This document shows, one piece after another, positions 18,352 to 26,962 of a stretch of DNA of 64,000 nucleotides. The first letter of the stretch is position 1. Each line of letters begins with the position of its first letter. Below the pieces are notes generated by a model that worked only from the letters and a program-made list of their open reading frames with translations, was not told where the DNA came from and searched no databases. The DNA lies in NCBI GenBank assembly GCA_965234545.1, contig OZ248348.1, positions 124,001 through 188,000 of the forward strand, read 5' to 3'. The position numbers were made by a program, and so were the translations under genes. This stretch comes from Methylotenera sp965234545 (lineage in GTDB: Bacteria > Pseudomonadota > Gammaproteobacteria > Burkholderiales > Methylophilaceae).

Positions 18352-19299
18352 TTAAGTGGGCTGTGACTTTTTCATCTCACGCTGTTGGCGTTGCATTAAT
18401 TGTTTGGTGGCGTTGATGCCCCGCAATAATAGCACATGGTTACGGATGGCCACTTCCACTAAGACGGCGATGTTGCGACCGGCTGCCACCGGGATTTTAA
18501 TTTTGGCTATTTTTACTCCCAGCACTTCTTCTTGCTGCAGCGAGGTGTTGAGTCTATCCAGGGCGGGCATGCTTTTTTGGTCGGCCATTTCCAATTGGAT
18601 GATTAAATCCAAAGGTTTGGTTGGCTTAACGGCGTTGTCGCCAAACAGGGCGCGTATGTTCAAAACGCCTAAGCCGCGCACTTCCAAAAAGTCTTGCAGC
18701 AATGGTGGGCAGCGGCCTTCTACTCGCTCGGGTGAAATGCGGTAAAAGTCCACGATGTCGTCAGCGATGATGCGGTGGCCACGTGAAATGAGCTCCAGTG
18801 CCAATTCGCTTTTACCGATCGCGGCTTCGCCTTTAATCAGCGCGCCAAAGCCTTGCACTTCCATGAATACGCCGTGCAGGCTGATCGATTCAGCCACGGC
18901 ATGCGCCAGAAAATGGTTAAGGATGTCCATCAGCACAGGGCTCTTTAAGGTCGAGGTGAAGAGCGGGGTGTGATGGCTGTTAGCGGCCTCTAGCAACGAG
19001 TCCGGCACGGTTTCGCCATTGGCCACGATGACCACGGCCAAATCGGTGGAGAATAAATTTTCTATGGCCGAGGCGGCTTCTTTGGCTTTTAAGCTGCGTA
19101 GGTAATCCATCTCCGCGCAACCGAGCACTTGCACCCGATTGGGGTGCACAAAATTCAAGTGGCCGATCAAGGCCAAAGAAGGCTTGGTGACGGTTTCGCT
19201 AGTGAGGGTGTTGGACCCGCCGTTAAGCCCTGCTACCCATTGCATTTTTAGCTTACGGCGGGTTTGTTTGAATAGCTCGGCGACGTTTATTTGAGCCAT
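18352..19299 (-). CDS. hprK: HPr kinase/phosphorylase
   Basis: HprK phosphorylates and dephosphorylates Ser46 of HPr. The 315-residue protein has an N-terminal HprK_N domain (1-125), conserved His142 (LHG), Walker A GEAAIGKS (157-164), the ADDIVD stretch, and the HprK signature EVRGLGVLNIRALFG. The length is normal. In proteobacteria with an incomplete PTS the enzyme tunes flow through HPr. In many relatives ptsN sits between hpf and hprK; here those genes are separated by only 60 bases. Confidence 0.96.
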   Translation of the reverse strand: MAQINVAELFKQTRRKLKMQWVAGLNGGSNTLTSETVTKPSLALIGHLNFVHPNRVQVLGCAEMDYLRSLKAKEAASAIENLFSTDLAVVIVANGETVPDSLLEAANSHHTPLFTSTLKSPVLMDILNHFLAHAVAESISLHGVFMEVQGFGALIKGEAAIGKSELALELISRGHRIIADDIVDFYRISPERVEGRCPPLLQDFLEVRGLGVLNIRALFGDNAVKPTKPLDLIIQLEMADQKSMPALDRLNTSLQQEEVLGVKIAKIKIPVAAGRNIAVLVEVAIRNHVLLLRGINATKQLMQRQQREMKKSQPT

Positions 19300-19359
19300 G
19301 GAATCATCAAACTTGACATCATTAAGGTTGGATTGTTAGCAGATTAAATCGAAATGGGC

Positions 19360-19701
19360 CTAATTTAAATCTTCCGTGTCTATGCTTTGGTGTTTAACGG
19401 CACCATGGGATTTATGGTGGTCGGCGTGTTTTTCTTTGTGTTTCACCACTTGGCGATCCAATTTGTCGGTCAGCATATCAATGGCGCTGTACATGTTTTC
19501 ACCTTCGCAGGCCGCGTGCAAATCGTTGCCAGGCACATGCAAAGTGGCTTCTACTTTTTGGGCAAGCTTTTCTACACTCATGGTCACTTTGACATCAATC
19601 ACGTGATCAAAGTGATTGCTGATGCGGGTTAATTTGCTGGTGACGTAATCGCGTAATGCAGGAGTGACTTCTAGATGTAGACCGGTTAATTGTAAATTCA
19701 T
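19360..19701 (-). CDS. hpf: Ribosome hibernation promoting factor (short form)
   Basis: This 113-residue member of the HPF/YfiA family binds 30S subunits and drives formation of inactive 100S ribosomes in slow growth. It has the family fold from MNLQLTGLHLEVTPALRDYV through the conserved DMLTDKLDRQVVKHK helix. It lacks the long C-terminal dimerisation domain of long HPF. AAGGAG lies eight bases before the ATG. The rpoN terminator lies upstream, so hpf probably has its own promoter in 19702-19857, though I cannot point to clear -35 and -10 boxes. Confidence 0.92.
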   Translation of the reverse strand: MNLQLTGLHLEVTPALRDYVTSKLTRISNHFDHVIDVKVTMSVEKLAQKVEATLHVPGNDLHAACEGENMYSAIDMLTDKLDRQVVKHKEKHADHHKSHGAVKHQSIDTEDLN

Positions 19702-19858
19702 GACTTGCTCCTTATTAAAATATTCAGCAAAGCGACCCTGCTAAAAACCGGCAATGGTGGCGTTTTCAGCGAGACTAAACACTTGCCGAACAGTTTCAGT
19801 TTACACCGTTAGCCAACTGATGCGCTAGGGTGGGCGCGCCTTTTTTTGCTGGGTTTTT

Positions 19859-19883
19859 AAAAAAAGCAGCCGGGCTTAGCTGC
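19859..19883 (-). terminator. Intrinsic terminator of rpoN
   Basis: On the minus strand, GCAGC (19883-19879) and GCTGC (19870-19866) form a short GC stem followed by seven T residues (19865-19859). It lies about 30 bases after the rpoN stop and should end the kdsDC-lptCAB-rpoN transcript, separating it from hpf. Confidence 0.65.
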
Positions 19884-19911
19884 GCTAATTCTTTGCGCAA
19901 TGGCAGCGGAT

Positions 19912-21465
19912 TTATAGGGTTTTTCTTAAGCTGGCCGGGGCTATGTTGAGTGACTCACGGTATTTGGCTATGGTGCGGCGCGCCACCACTATGCCTTGCT
20001 TGGCCAATAAATCGGTTATCTGGTTGTCCGAAAACGGCTTTTTTACGTTTTCTTGGTCGACCAATTGTTTGATCAAGGCGCGTATGGCCGTGGCTGAGCA
20101 TGTGCCGCCGCTGTCGGTGGCCACCGAACTGCCAAAGAAGTACTTGAGTTCAAACACGCCGCGTGGCGTCAGCATGTATTTGTTATTGGTCACCCTTGAG
20201 ATGGTCGATTCGTGCAATGCCAGTTCTTCAGCAATTTCACGCAAGACCATAGGGCGCATCGCGACTTCACCGTATTCCAAGAAATTCCGTTGCCTGTCGG
20301 TGATCGCTTGTGCCACGCGCAAAATGGTAGCAAAGCGTTGCTGGATGTTTTTTATCATCCACTTTGCTTCTTGCAATTGGCTTTGCAAATATTGGTTGGA
20401 GCTGTCTCGATTGCGCTTCAAGATGCCCGCATACAATTGATTGACTTTAAGCTTGGGAATGACGCTTTCGTTCAGGCTGGCCTGCCACACTCCTTTGACT
20501 TTTTTGATGATCACTTCATGCTGTATGTATTGCTCCGAACCGATTACGCTAAAGGCATTGCCCGGTCTAGGGTTGAGGCTGGAAATCAGGTGTTGCACGC
20601 CCTTGAGGCTGGTTTCGTCGCAGCCTAAGGCCTTGCGCAGTTTAGTGAAATCGCGGGCACCCAAGGCCGGTAAATGGCTTTCGGCAGTAAGCTTGGCTAG
20701 GCCTAAGTAGGGCGTGTCATTGGGCAGGGCAGCCAGTTGCAAGGACAAGCATTCGCTTAAGCTACGGGCGCCGACCCCAATCGGATCTAAGTGTTGAATA
20801 TGGTGCAATGCTGTTTGCAATTCCAGCTCATCCAATTCCAATTCGGCCGGCATTTGTTCGATGAGGCTGGCTATCGATTCTTCCAAATAGCCGTCCTCGT
20901 TGATGCTGTCTACCAAAAGCAGCGCTAGTGTTTGATCGCGCTCGGAGAGAGGCATGAGTTTAAGCTGGGATAACAAATGCGCGCGCAGGCTAATTTGCAA
21001 GGTTTCTTGCGGTCTAAACTCGCTGTCGTCGTCGCCACTAGCGGCGTTTTCATCCCACAAACTGCCATTGCTGCTGTCGTCGTAATCGCCGTTAAATTCA
21101 TTGGCGTAGTCCGGGGCATTTTGATCCAACTCCACCGTGCCGCTAGTGCTTGAGTCGCCCTGCCCATCGGCGAATTCTTCTTGATTTAAATACGGCTCGA
21201 ATTCGCTGCTCGCGTTGTTAGCTTCGTTTAATTCGCCAGCAAGGCTGGTGGCATTGAGCGTGACTTCGTCCTCGCTCAAGTCGTTGCTGTTGCCGTATTC
21301 GTCTTCGCTGTCGTCGCCCCTTTCTAACAAGGGATTGCTTTGCATGAGCAAGTCTATCTCTTGATTGAGCTCTAAGGTGGAGAGTTGCAACAAGCGGATG
21401 GCTTGTTGCAATTGCGGGGTGAGTGAAAGGTTTTGTGAAAACCGGAGTTGTAAACCTTGTTTCAT
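19912..21465 (-). CDS. rpoN: RNA polymerase sigma-54 factor
   Basis: RpoN directs RNA polymerase to -24/-12 promoters that need an AAA+ activator. The 517-residue protein has the Gln- and Leu-rich N-terminal region (LTPQLQQAIRLLQLS), an acidic linker (about 50-165), the core-binding domain, the helix-turn-helix region and the C-terminal RpoN box ARRTIAKYRE. Its ATG overlaps the lptB stop (ATGA), so translation is coupled. No complete sigma-54 activator is in the window; the only NtrC-like protein, NtrX, has a broken AAA+ domain. Confidence 0.97.
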   Translation of the reverse strand: MKQGLQLRFSQNLSLTPQLQQAIRLLQLSTLELNQEIDLLMQSNPLLERGDDSEDEYGNSNDLSEDEVTLNATSLAGELNEANNASSEFEPYLNQEEFADGQGDSSTSGTVELDQNAPDYANEFNGDYDDSSNGSLWDENAASGDDDSEFRPQETLQISLRAHLLSQLKLMPLSERDQTLALLLVDSINEDGYLEESIASLIEQMPAELELDELELQTALHHIQHLDPIGVGARSLSECLSLQLAALPNDTPYLGLAKLTAESHLPALGARDFTKLRKALGCDETSLKGVQHLISSLNPRPGNAFSVIGSEQYIQHEVIIKKVKGVWQASLNESVIPKLKVNQLYAGILKRNRDSSNQYLQSQLQEAKWMIKNIQQRFATILRVAQAITDRQRNFLEYGEVAMRPMVLREIAEELALHESTISRVTNNKYMLTPRGVFELKYFFGSSVATDSGGTCSATAIRALIKQLVDQENVKKPFSDNQITDLLAKQGIVVARRTIAKYRESLNIAPASLRKTL

Positions 21466-22184
21466 AGCCGGAAATTTTTGCCTAAATAAATGTCGCGCAC
21501 GCTTTGATTTTCTATGATGTCGCTGGGCAGACCGGCAGCAAAAATTCGCCCGTCATTTACTATGTAAGCATGGTCACAAATGCCTAAGGTTTCTCGTACG
21601 TTGTGGTCGGTAATTAGCACGCCGATATTGCGCGCCGCTAACTGGCGGATAATCTTTTGGATGTCCATCACGGCGATCGGGTCTATGCCTGCAAAGGGTT
21701 CGTCCAACAAAATAAAACTCGGGTCGGTGGCCAGGCATCGCGCAATTTCCACGCGTCGCCGTTCGCCGCCGGATAAGCTCATCGCCGACTGGTCGCGCAA
21801 ATGCGTGATGTGCAGTTCTGCTAATAGGGCGGTTAATTTTTCTTGCCGCTCATCGGCGTTGAGGTCTTGCAATTCCAGCACCGCTAAAATATTTTCCGCC
21901 ACCGTCAGTTTGCGAAAGATGGACGCCTCTTGTGGCAGATAAGACAAGCCCTTCCTAGCTCTTAGGTGTATGGGTAAGCGACTTAAATCTTTGCCGTCCA
22001 GCAAAATGCGCCCGCCATTGGCGGCCAACAAGCCAACAATCATGTAAAACGTGGTGGTTTTGCCGGCGCCATTGGGCCCTAATAATCCCACTACCTCGCC
22101 GCTTTTTATGTGCAGCGAAATGCCTTGCACGACATCGCGTGATTGGTAGGATTTGCGTAAATTTTCGACCAGCAAATCGCTCAT
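21462..22184 (-). CDS. lptB: LPS export ABC transporter ATPase
   Basis: LptB is the ATPase of the LptB2FGC complex that extracts lipopolysaccharide from the inner membrane. The 240-residue protein has Walker A GPNGAGKTT, signature LSGGERRRVEIARCLA, Walker B FILLDEPFAGIDPIA and the switch histidine (TDHNVRE). Its start overlaps the lptA stop by one base, and its stop overlaps the rpoN start. lptG, for a membrane partner, is partly present at the far right of the window. Confidence 0.97.
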   Translation of the reverse strand: MSDLLVENLRKSYQSRDVVQGISLHIKSGEVVGLLGPNGAGKTTTFYMIVGLLAANGGRILLDGKDLSRLPIHLRARKGLSYLPQEASIFRKLTVAENILAVLELQDLNADERQEKLTALLAELHITHLRDQSAMSLSGGERRRVEIARCLATDPSFILLDEPFAGIDPIAVMDIQKIIRQLAARNIGVLITDHNVRETLGICDHAYIVNDGRIFAAGLPSDIIENQSVRDIYLGKNFRL

Positions 22185-22840
22185 TATTTGGACTCCGGAC
22201 TGACTTGCAGGGTGCGACTCATGCGCGCGTCTTTCGCCGCCGCTTTATTGCTAGCTGGGGCCGGCATGGGCTTTGCACTGTCGGTGGCAGCGGGCGTGGC
22301 GGCTTTGTTTTTGGGTTGGATAATGGCGCGCACGCGGCCGCTATTTGGGCCACCTTCCAAGGTTTTTTTGCCGCCCATGACTTCCGCGTATTCTGCATTG
22401 GCATCGTAGCTGATGTATTCGCCTTGTATCATGTTGTCGCCGCGTTTGACGCTGGCCTTGCCAAACAACTGCACTTTATCCATGCGGCCATCGTATTCTA
22501 TGCGCTTGGCACTGCCTTCCATGTATTCATTTTTACCTTCAATTTTTTGCCTGAAACCGGTCGGATTGCCCAGTGCCGTGCTGTGTTGGAAGCCACCGCT
22601 GTCTTCGCGCACGACTAAGGTGTCGGCATGGATGACCAAGCTGCCTTGGCTTAATATGACCTTGCCGCTGTAAGTGCTAATTTGTTTGGCATCGTCAACG
22701 ATGACGCTATCGGCTTCCAAATCGATGGGCTTGTCGCGGTCTGCTTGCTCGGCGTAAACCGGCATGACCCAAGCAATAAGTAGCATGGGCAAGAGCCAGG
22801 GGTAGGCTGTATTTTTCATTCTGAAAGTGATTCGCTGCAT
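22184..22840 (-). CDS. lptA: LPS transport periplasmic protein LptA
   Basis: LptA forms the periplasmic bridge for lipopolysaccharide between LptC and LptD. The 218-residue product has an N-terminal signal segment (ending about residue 30, VMPVYA) and an OstA-type beta-jellyroll (about 36-165: LEADSVIVDD, YSGKVILSQGSL, YISYDANAEYAEV). A low-complexity Ala/Pro/Lys tail follows. I chose the ATG at 22840 because GGAG lies five bases before it; an internal ATG at 22819 is possible and would give a shorter leader. Confidence 0.93.
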   Translation of the reverse strand: MQRITFRMKNTAYPWLLPMLLIAWVMPVYAEQADRDKPIDLEADSVIVDDAKQISTYSGKVILSQGSLVIHADTLVVREDSGGFQHSTALGNPTGFRQKIEGKNEYMEGSAKRIEYDGRMDKVQLFGKASVKRGDNMIQGEYISYDANAEYAEVMGGKKTLEGGPNSGRVRAIIQPKNKAATPAATDSAKPMPAPASNKAAAKDARMSRTLQVSPESK

Positions 22841-22853
22841 AGGATCTCCGAAT

Positions 22854-23498
22854 TTACCCCTTGCTGCCACTGTTATTAGCGGCCTTAGGTGTGAACGGTG
22901 AACTGGCTTTAGGTGCGCGGCTTGATTTTTCGTAATGGGCGCGCACTTGGTGCAATAAAGTCAGGGTTTGTTTTTCTTTGTCAAACACCATGCCGGTTGC
23001 GTGGATGACGGTGTTAGGCGCTTGTCGAATCACCACCGGGCTGTTGGTTTGCACTAAATCTTGCTTGGGTAGGATGGTTAGGTCTTGGCTGGTGATGGTC
23101 AATTCTGCTTGGCCGGCATGGCCACGGCGGGTAATTTTTACCCCGTCTAACAATTGCACTTTATCGCCGTCTTGGGATACTAAGCCACGTTGGGCTTGCA
23201 CCTCGGTATAAAATTGATTGGCAACAAATTGCGTGTAACGGGGGCGCGTTAAGTGGGTGCTGTCGTCGTTTGGAAAATGCTTCATTTCAACCGAGGCGAG
23301 TTTGTAGCGCAACTTCCCCTGGTCGTCGGTTTGCGTGGTGACAAAGTTACTGACTATGACATCCGCGTCGTGGCGCTGCCGTCCGTCTAACTTAAAGCTA
23401 GGGGATTGCACCACGTGGTTAATCCACGCCGTCAACAGCGCTAGCAGGCTTAGCACTATCAGTGGGGCGGCGATGGCAGAGCGGTTAGTGATGGCCAT
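22854..23498 (-). CDS. lptC: LPS export protein LptC
   Basis: This 214-residue single-pass inner membrane protein has one N-terminal TM helix (about 8-28, APLIVLSLLALLTAWI). A periplasmic LptC/OstA-like domain follows (DADVIVSNFVTTQTDDQG, YTEVQAQRGLVSQDGDKVQLLD) and passes LPS to LptA. A short Ala/Ser/Lys-rich tail ends the protein. It lies 12 bases after the kdsD-kdsC fusion gene and 13 before lptA, the usual operon order. Confidence 0.93.
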   Translation of the reverse strand: MAITNRSAIAAPLIVLSLLALLTAWINHVVQSPSFKLDGRQRHDADVIVSNFVTTQTDDQGKLRYKLASVEMKHFPNDDSTHLTRPRYTQFVANQFYTEVQAQRGLVSQDGDKVQLLDGVKITRRGHAGQAELTITSQDLTILPKQDLVQTNSPVVIRQAPNTVIHATGMVFDKEKQTLTLLHQVRAHYEKSSRAPKASSPFTPKAANNSGSKG

Positions 23499-23510
23499 GA
23501 TAGGGCAGCG

Positions 23511-24710
23511 TCAATTGGACAGTTTAGACTGAATTAAAAAAGGCGCCATTTGCTGATCAAATTGGCCTTGGGCGCGCATGATCAATTCGCACACTTCGCG
23601 CACCGCGCCATGGCCGCCTTTTTTACGGGTGACGTAATGGGCGTGTGCCAAGACCAAATCCGCTGCATTAGGCACGGCGAAGGCGATGCCGCATTGCAGC
23701 ATGGCGGGTAAATCGACCACGTCATCCCCCATGAAAGCGCACTGCTCTGGCCTCAAGCCGCTGGCGGCTATTAAGGCTTGAAAAGCCAGCAATTTGTCTT
23801 CTGCGCCTTGGTAAAAATGCGCCACCCCGGTGCTGAGCGCGCGTTTTTTAACCACCTCTGAGGTGCGACCGGTAATGATGGCCAACTCCACGCCACTGGC
23901 TTTAAGCAGTTTCATGCCTAAGCCATCGTGGGCATGAAAGGTTTTGTATTCTTGGCCGTCGTCGCCTAAGGTGAGGCCGCCATCGGTCATCACGCCATCG
24001 ACATCCAATATCAGTAGTTTGATGGCTTGTAATTGCGTCTGGATAGCAAAATGGGGCGGTACAGGAGCGGCCTGAATAGGCTGCTGGCGTCGATTAACTA
24101 ACGGGCCGCTGCCATGCAATTCGGCCAAATGCTCGGCAGTAAAGTCACGTTGATCCAATACGCATACTGCCAATGCGTCGCCTAAGGCCAATGCGGCCGT
24201 GGTGCTGGCAGTGGGCGCCAAGCCCAGCGGGCAGGCTTCTTTGCTGACTTGCGCGCTTAAATGGATGCCGGCTGCGTTGGCCAAGCTGGATGCCTTGTTG
24301 GCGGTGATGGCGATGATGAACGCGCCTAGGCGCTGTATAGGCCCAACTAAGGCCAACACTTCTGGGCTTTCACCGGAATTGGATAAAGCCAGTACGATGT
24401 CATCCCCGCCCACCATGCCTAAGTCGCCATGGCTCATGTCATGCGGGTGGACAAAAAAAGCCGGCGTGCCGGTGCTGCAAAAGGTCGAGGCGATCTTGCC
24501 GCCTACGTGACCGGATTTGCCCATGCCGGTCACCACCACGCGGCCTTTGCATTGCACAATGCGGCTGACGGCATCGCTAAATAGCCTATCCAACTGGTTG
24601 GCAAGCGCTTGCAATTCATCGGCTTCGTGGCTTAGCGTGGCACGCGCCAATTGCAAGCAATCGGCTGTGATTGCTTGAGACTGGGCATTTTGATAGTCAG
24701 ACAAAGGCAT
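23511..24710 (-). CDS. kdsD-kdsC: Fused arabinose-5-phosphate isomerase / KDO-8-phosphate phosphatase
   Basis: This is one uninterrupted 399-residue reading frame with two enzymes of KDO synthesis. Residues 1 to about 205 are the SIS domain of a KdsD/KpsF isomerase (GMGKSGHVGGKIAST, SHGDLGMV, LSNSGESPE, LAPTASTTA), which makes arabinose 5-phosphate. After a linker (about 206-230), residues 231-399 are a complete KdsC HAD phosphatase (DVDGVMTDGG with Asp236 and Asp238, TGRTSEVV, MGDDVVDLPA). The two CBS domains that normally end KdsD are absent. The first and last enzymes of the three-step branch to KDO are thus joined; KdsA is not here. It heads the lptCAB-rpoN unit. Confidence 0.93.
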   Translation of the reverse strand: MPLSDYQNAQSQAITADCLQLARATLSHEADELQALANQLDRLFSDAVSRIVQCKGRVVVTGMGKSGHVGGKIASTFCSTGTPAFFVHPHDMSHGDLGMVGGDDIVLALSNSGESPEVLALVGPIQRLGAFIIAITANKASSLANAAGIHLSAQVSKEACPLGLAPTASTTAALALGDALAVCVLDQRDFTAEHLAELHGSGPLVNRRQQPIQAAPVPPHFAIQTQLQAIKLLILDVDGVMTDGGLTLGDDGQEYKTFHAHDGLGMKLLKASGVELAIITGRTSEVVKKRALSTGVAHFYQGAEDKLLAFQALIAASGLRPEQCAFMGDDVVDLPAMLQCGIAFAVPNAADLVLAHAHYVTRKKGGHGAVREVCELIMRAQGQFDQQMAPFLIQSKLSN

Positions 24711-24800
24711 GTGCTTGGTAGGTTTAAATCAAATTACTGGAGCACCAAGTATAAAAGGGAAACCCGCAGTGATAAAGCCTAAAACCGAGCTAATCTAGGC

Positions 24801-24829
24801 AAATTTAGAAAAAATAGCTAAATTTTTTT
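24801..24829. other. A/T-rich inverted repeat in the kdsDC-antiporter intergenic region
   Basis: The 257 bases between the divergent kdsD-kdsC and antiporter genes (24711-24967) hold no gene. They contain AAATTTAG (24801-24808) and CTAAATTT (24818-24825), a perfect 8-base inverted repeat with a 9-base spacer and a following T run. It could be an operator or a weak hairpin. A TATAAA at 24934-24939 may be a -10 box for the antiporter, but I see no convincing -35. Confidence 0.3.
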
Positions 24830-24967
24830 GTTTTAGGCACAAATTTTGCTATCAAGCATTGATTCTCCCTATGAAGGCGGCCACTAAGTAGCAATTTTTT
24901 TCGTATCTTTACGGCAGATGTGAAACAATAAGGGTATAAAAAATTCAACACAAATAAGCCTTAATTC

Positions 24968-26953
24968 ATGTTTGACACCTTGCCCTTAATTCTAGTCTTG
25001 CTCATCAGTTCGGTACTGGCCGTAGCCCTTTTTAAACGCTTGCTCTTACCTGCCATGTTGGCCTATTTTTTGGTCGGTATGGTATTAGGCCCGTATACCT
25101 TTGGCTTGCTGCCCGACACCGAGGCCAGTCGAGAATTTGCCGAGTTTGGTATCGTCTTTTTAATGTTTAGCATAGGCTTGGAATTCAGCTTGCCGCAGTT
25201 GTATGCCATGCGTAAAAAAGTCCTGGGGCTGGGTGGCGCGCAAGTGTTTCTGACCCTGGCGGTGGTCATGACGGTAGCCAAGCTAGCCGGACTGGATTGG
25301 TCGGCCGCCTTTGTCATCGGTGCGGCCTTGGCCATGTCTTCAACCGCCATCGTTTCTAAAATTTTAGCCGAACGGGTGGACCTGAATTCCAGACACGGCC
25401 GCTTAAGCATAGGTGTATTGTTGTTTCAAGACATTGCGGTGGTGCCGGTGTTGGTGCTCATTCCGGCTTTGGGTTTAGCTGGCGCTAACTTAACCGATGT
25501 ATTGGGCATGGCTTTGCTCAAGGCGGCTGGCATGCTCTTGTTTTTATTCACCATAGGAAAATGGTTGATTAATCCATGGTTTAACGTCGTGGCCGGGCAG
25601 CGTTCGCGCGAGCTGTTTGTCATGAACGTATTGATGGTGACCTTGTTGTTGGCTTTTGCCACCAAGTCCGCGGGTTTGTCATATGCCTTGGGGGCATTTA
25701 TTGCCGGCATGTTGATCTCCGAAACCAAATTCCGCTACCAAGTGGAATCGGACATTGCGCCTTTCCGAGACATCTTACTTGGTCTGTTTTTTATCAGCGT
25801 CGGCATGCTGCTTAACTTGCAGCAAATTGTCGCTAACCTAGGCGTGGTTTTACTTATCCTAATGGCTTTCGTCTTGTTAAAAGCCGCCATCGTCAGTTTG
25901 GTCATACGCTTGATGCAGTATGAAGCCGGGGTGGCCATACGCACCGGCTTGATTTTGGCGCAAGCTGGTGAGTTTAGTTTTGTGATTTTAGCCCTAGGCG
26001 TGGAGCAACATTTGGTCAGCGGCCCGGCCTTGCAATTGGTGCTCGCGGCCGCCTTATTGTCCATGGTGTTGGCGCCATTTATGATTCAATTTAATGGCCG
26101 TATTACGCGTAAATTGGTCAGCAGTTACAGCCGCAATAGCGGGCAAATTGTGCAAGACATAGACGACGGTAGTAAGCACTTACATAACCACGTCATTATT
26201 TGTGGTTATGGCCGTAGCGGCCAGTACCTTGGCCGTTTTCTGCAAGAAGAAAACATCCCTTTTGTGGCCCTAGACATCGATCCGTCCAGGGTATTGGAAG
26301 CTGCCGCCGCGGGTGAAAACGTCATGTTTGGCGATGCCGCCAGACGCGTGGTATTGGAAGCCGCCGGTGCTGCTCGGGCTAAGGCATTAATCATCAGTTA
26401 CGCGGACAACCGCGCAGCCATGAAAATCTTACACATCGTGCAAGAAAAATACCCGCAATTGCCGGTCATCGTGCGCACGGTAGACGACAGCAATATGGAA
26501 GCCTTACGCGAAGCAGGCGCCACCGAAGTGGTGCCGGAAATTTTGGAAGGCAGCTTGATGTTAGCCTCGCATGCCTTGATGTTATTGGGCGTGCCTTTGC
26601 ACCGTGTGGTAAAACGCATACGGCTGTTTCGTGAAGCGCGCTACCAATTATTCAAAGGCTATTTCCATGGTATCTCGGATGCCGAAGACGAATCATTGGA
26701 GCGCCAGCAAGTGCGTTTGCATTCGGTGATTATTTCGCCGGGTTCCTACGCCATAGGCCGCCGCTTAGTGGACATGCATTTAGAAAGCTTCGAGGTGCAC
26801 ATTAAATCCATACGCCGACCCAATTCCAATGGCATGGTGCCGAGTAACGAAAGCCCCTTGGCCGAGGGCGATGTCATTGTCTTGCTGGGTCAACCGACCG
26901 GCTTAAGCAACGCACAAAACGCATTGTTGATAGGCCGCGTTGCGAATAAATAA
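24968..26953 (+). CDS. CPA2 family monovalent cation:proton antiporter (KefB/KefC-like)
   Basis: This 661-residue inner membrane protein has about 12 TM segments in residues 1-380 (including the MSSTAIVSKILAE region and a conserved EFSFVILALG stretch). A cytosolic TrkA-N (RCK) NAD-binding domain begins at HVIICGYGRSGQYLG (about 405-530), and a TrkA-C domain lies at about 575-655. This is the architecture of Kef/YbaL-type K+/H+ antiporters. A homologue divergent from the KDO/Lpt genes is common in betaproteobacteria. The ion specificity cannot be read from the sequence. The oxidase gene starts nine bases after its stop. Confidence 0.93.
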   Translation: MFDTLPLILVLLISSVLAVALFKRLLLPAMLAYFLVGMVLGPYTFGLLPDTEASREFAEFGIVFLMFSIGLEFSLPQLYAMRKKVLGLGGAQVFLTLAVVMTVAKLAGLDWSAAFVIGAALAMSSTAIVSKILAERVDLNSRHGRLSIGVLLFQDIAVVPVLVLIPALGLAGANLTDVLGMALLKAAGMLLFLFTIGKWLINPWFNVVAGQRSRELFVMNVLMVTLLLAFATKSAGLSYALGAFIAGMLISETKFRYQVESDIAPFRDILLGLFFISVGMLLNLQQIVANLGVVLLILMAFVLLKAAIVSLVIRLMQYEAGVAIRTGLILAQAGEFSFVILALGVEQHLVSGPALQLVLAAALLSMVLAPFMIQFNGRITRKLVSSYSRNSGQIVQDIDDGSKHLHNHVIICGYGRSGQYLGRFLQEENIPFVALDIDPSRVLEAAAAGENVMFGDAARRVVLEAAGAARAKALIISYADNRAAMKILHIVQEKYPQLPVIVRTVDDSNMEALREAGATEVVPEILEGSLMLASHALMLLGVPLHRVVKRIRLFREARYQLFKGYFHGISDAEDESLERQQVRLHSVIISPGSYAIGRRLVDMHLESFEVHIKSIRRPNSNGMVPSNESPLAEGDVIVLLGQPTGLSNAQNALLIGRVANK

Positions 26954-26962
26954 TCGGCTGCC

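Noticed and set aside
23511..24710. kdsD and kdsC as two genes joined by a missed stop or frameshift
   Set aside because: The frame is continuous with a plausible linker, both halves are intact, and no internal start with a ribosome site was seen before the KdsC half.
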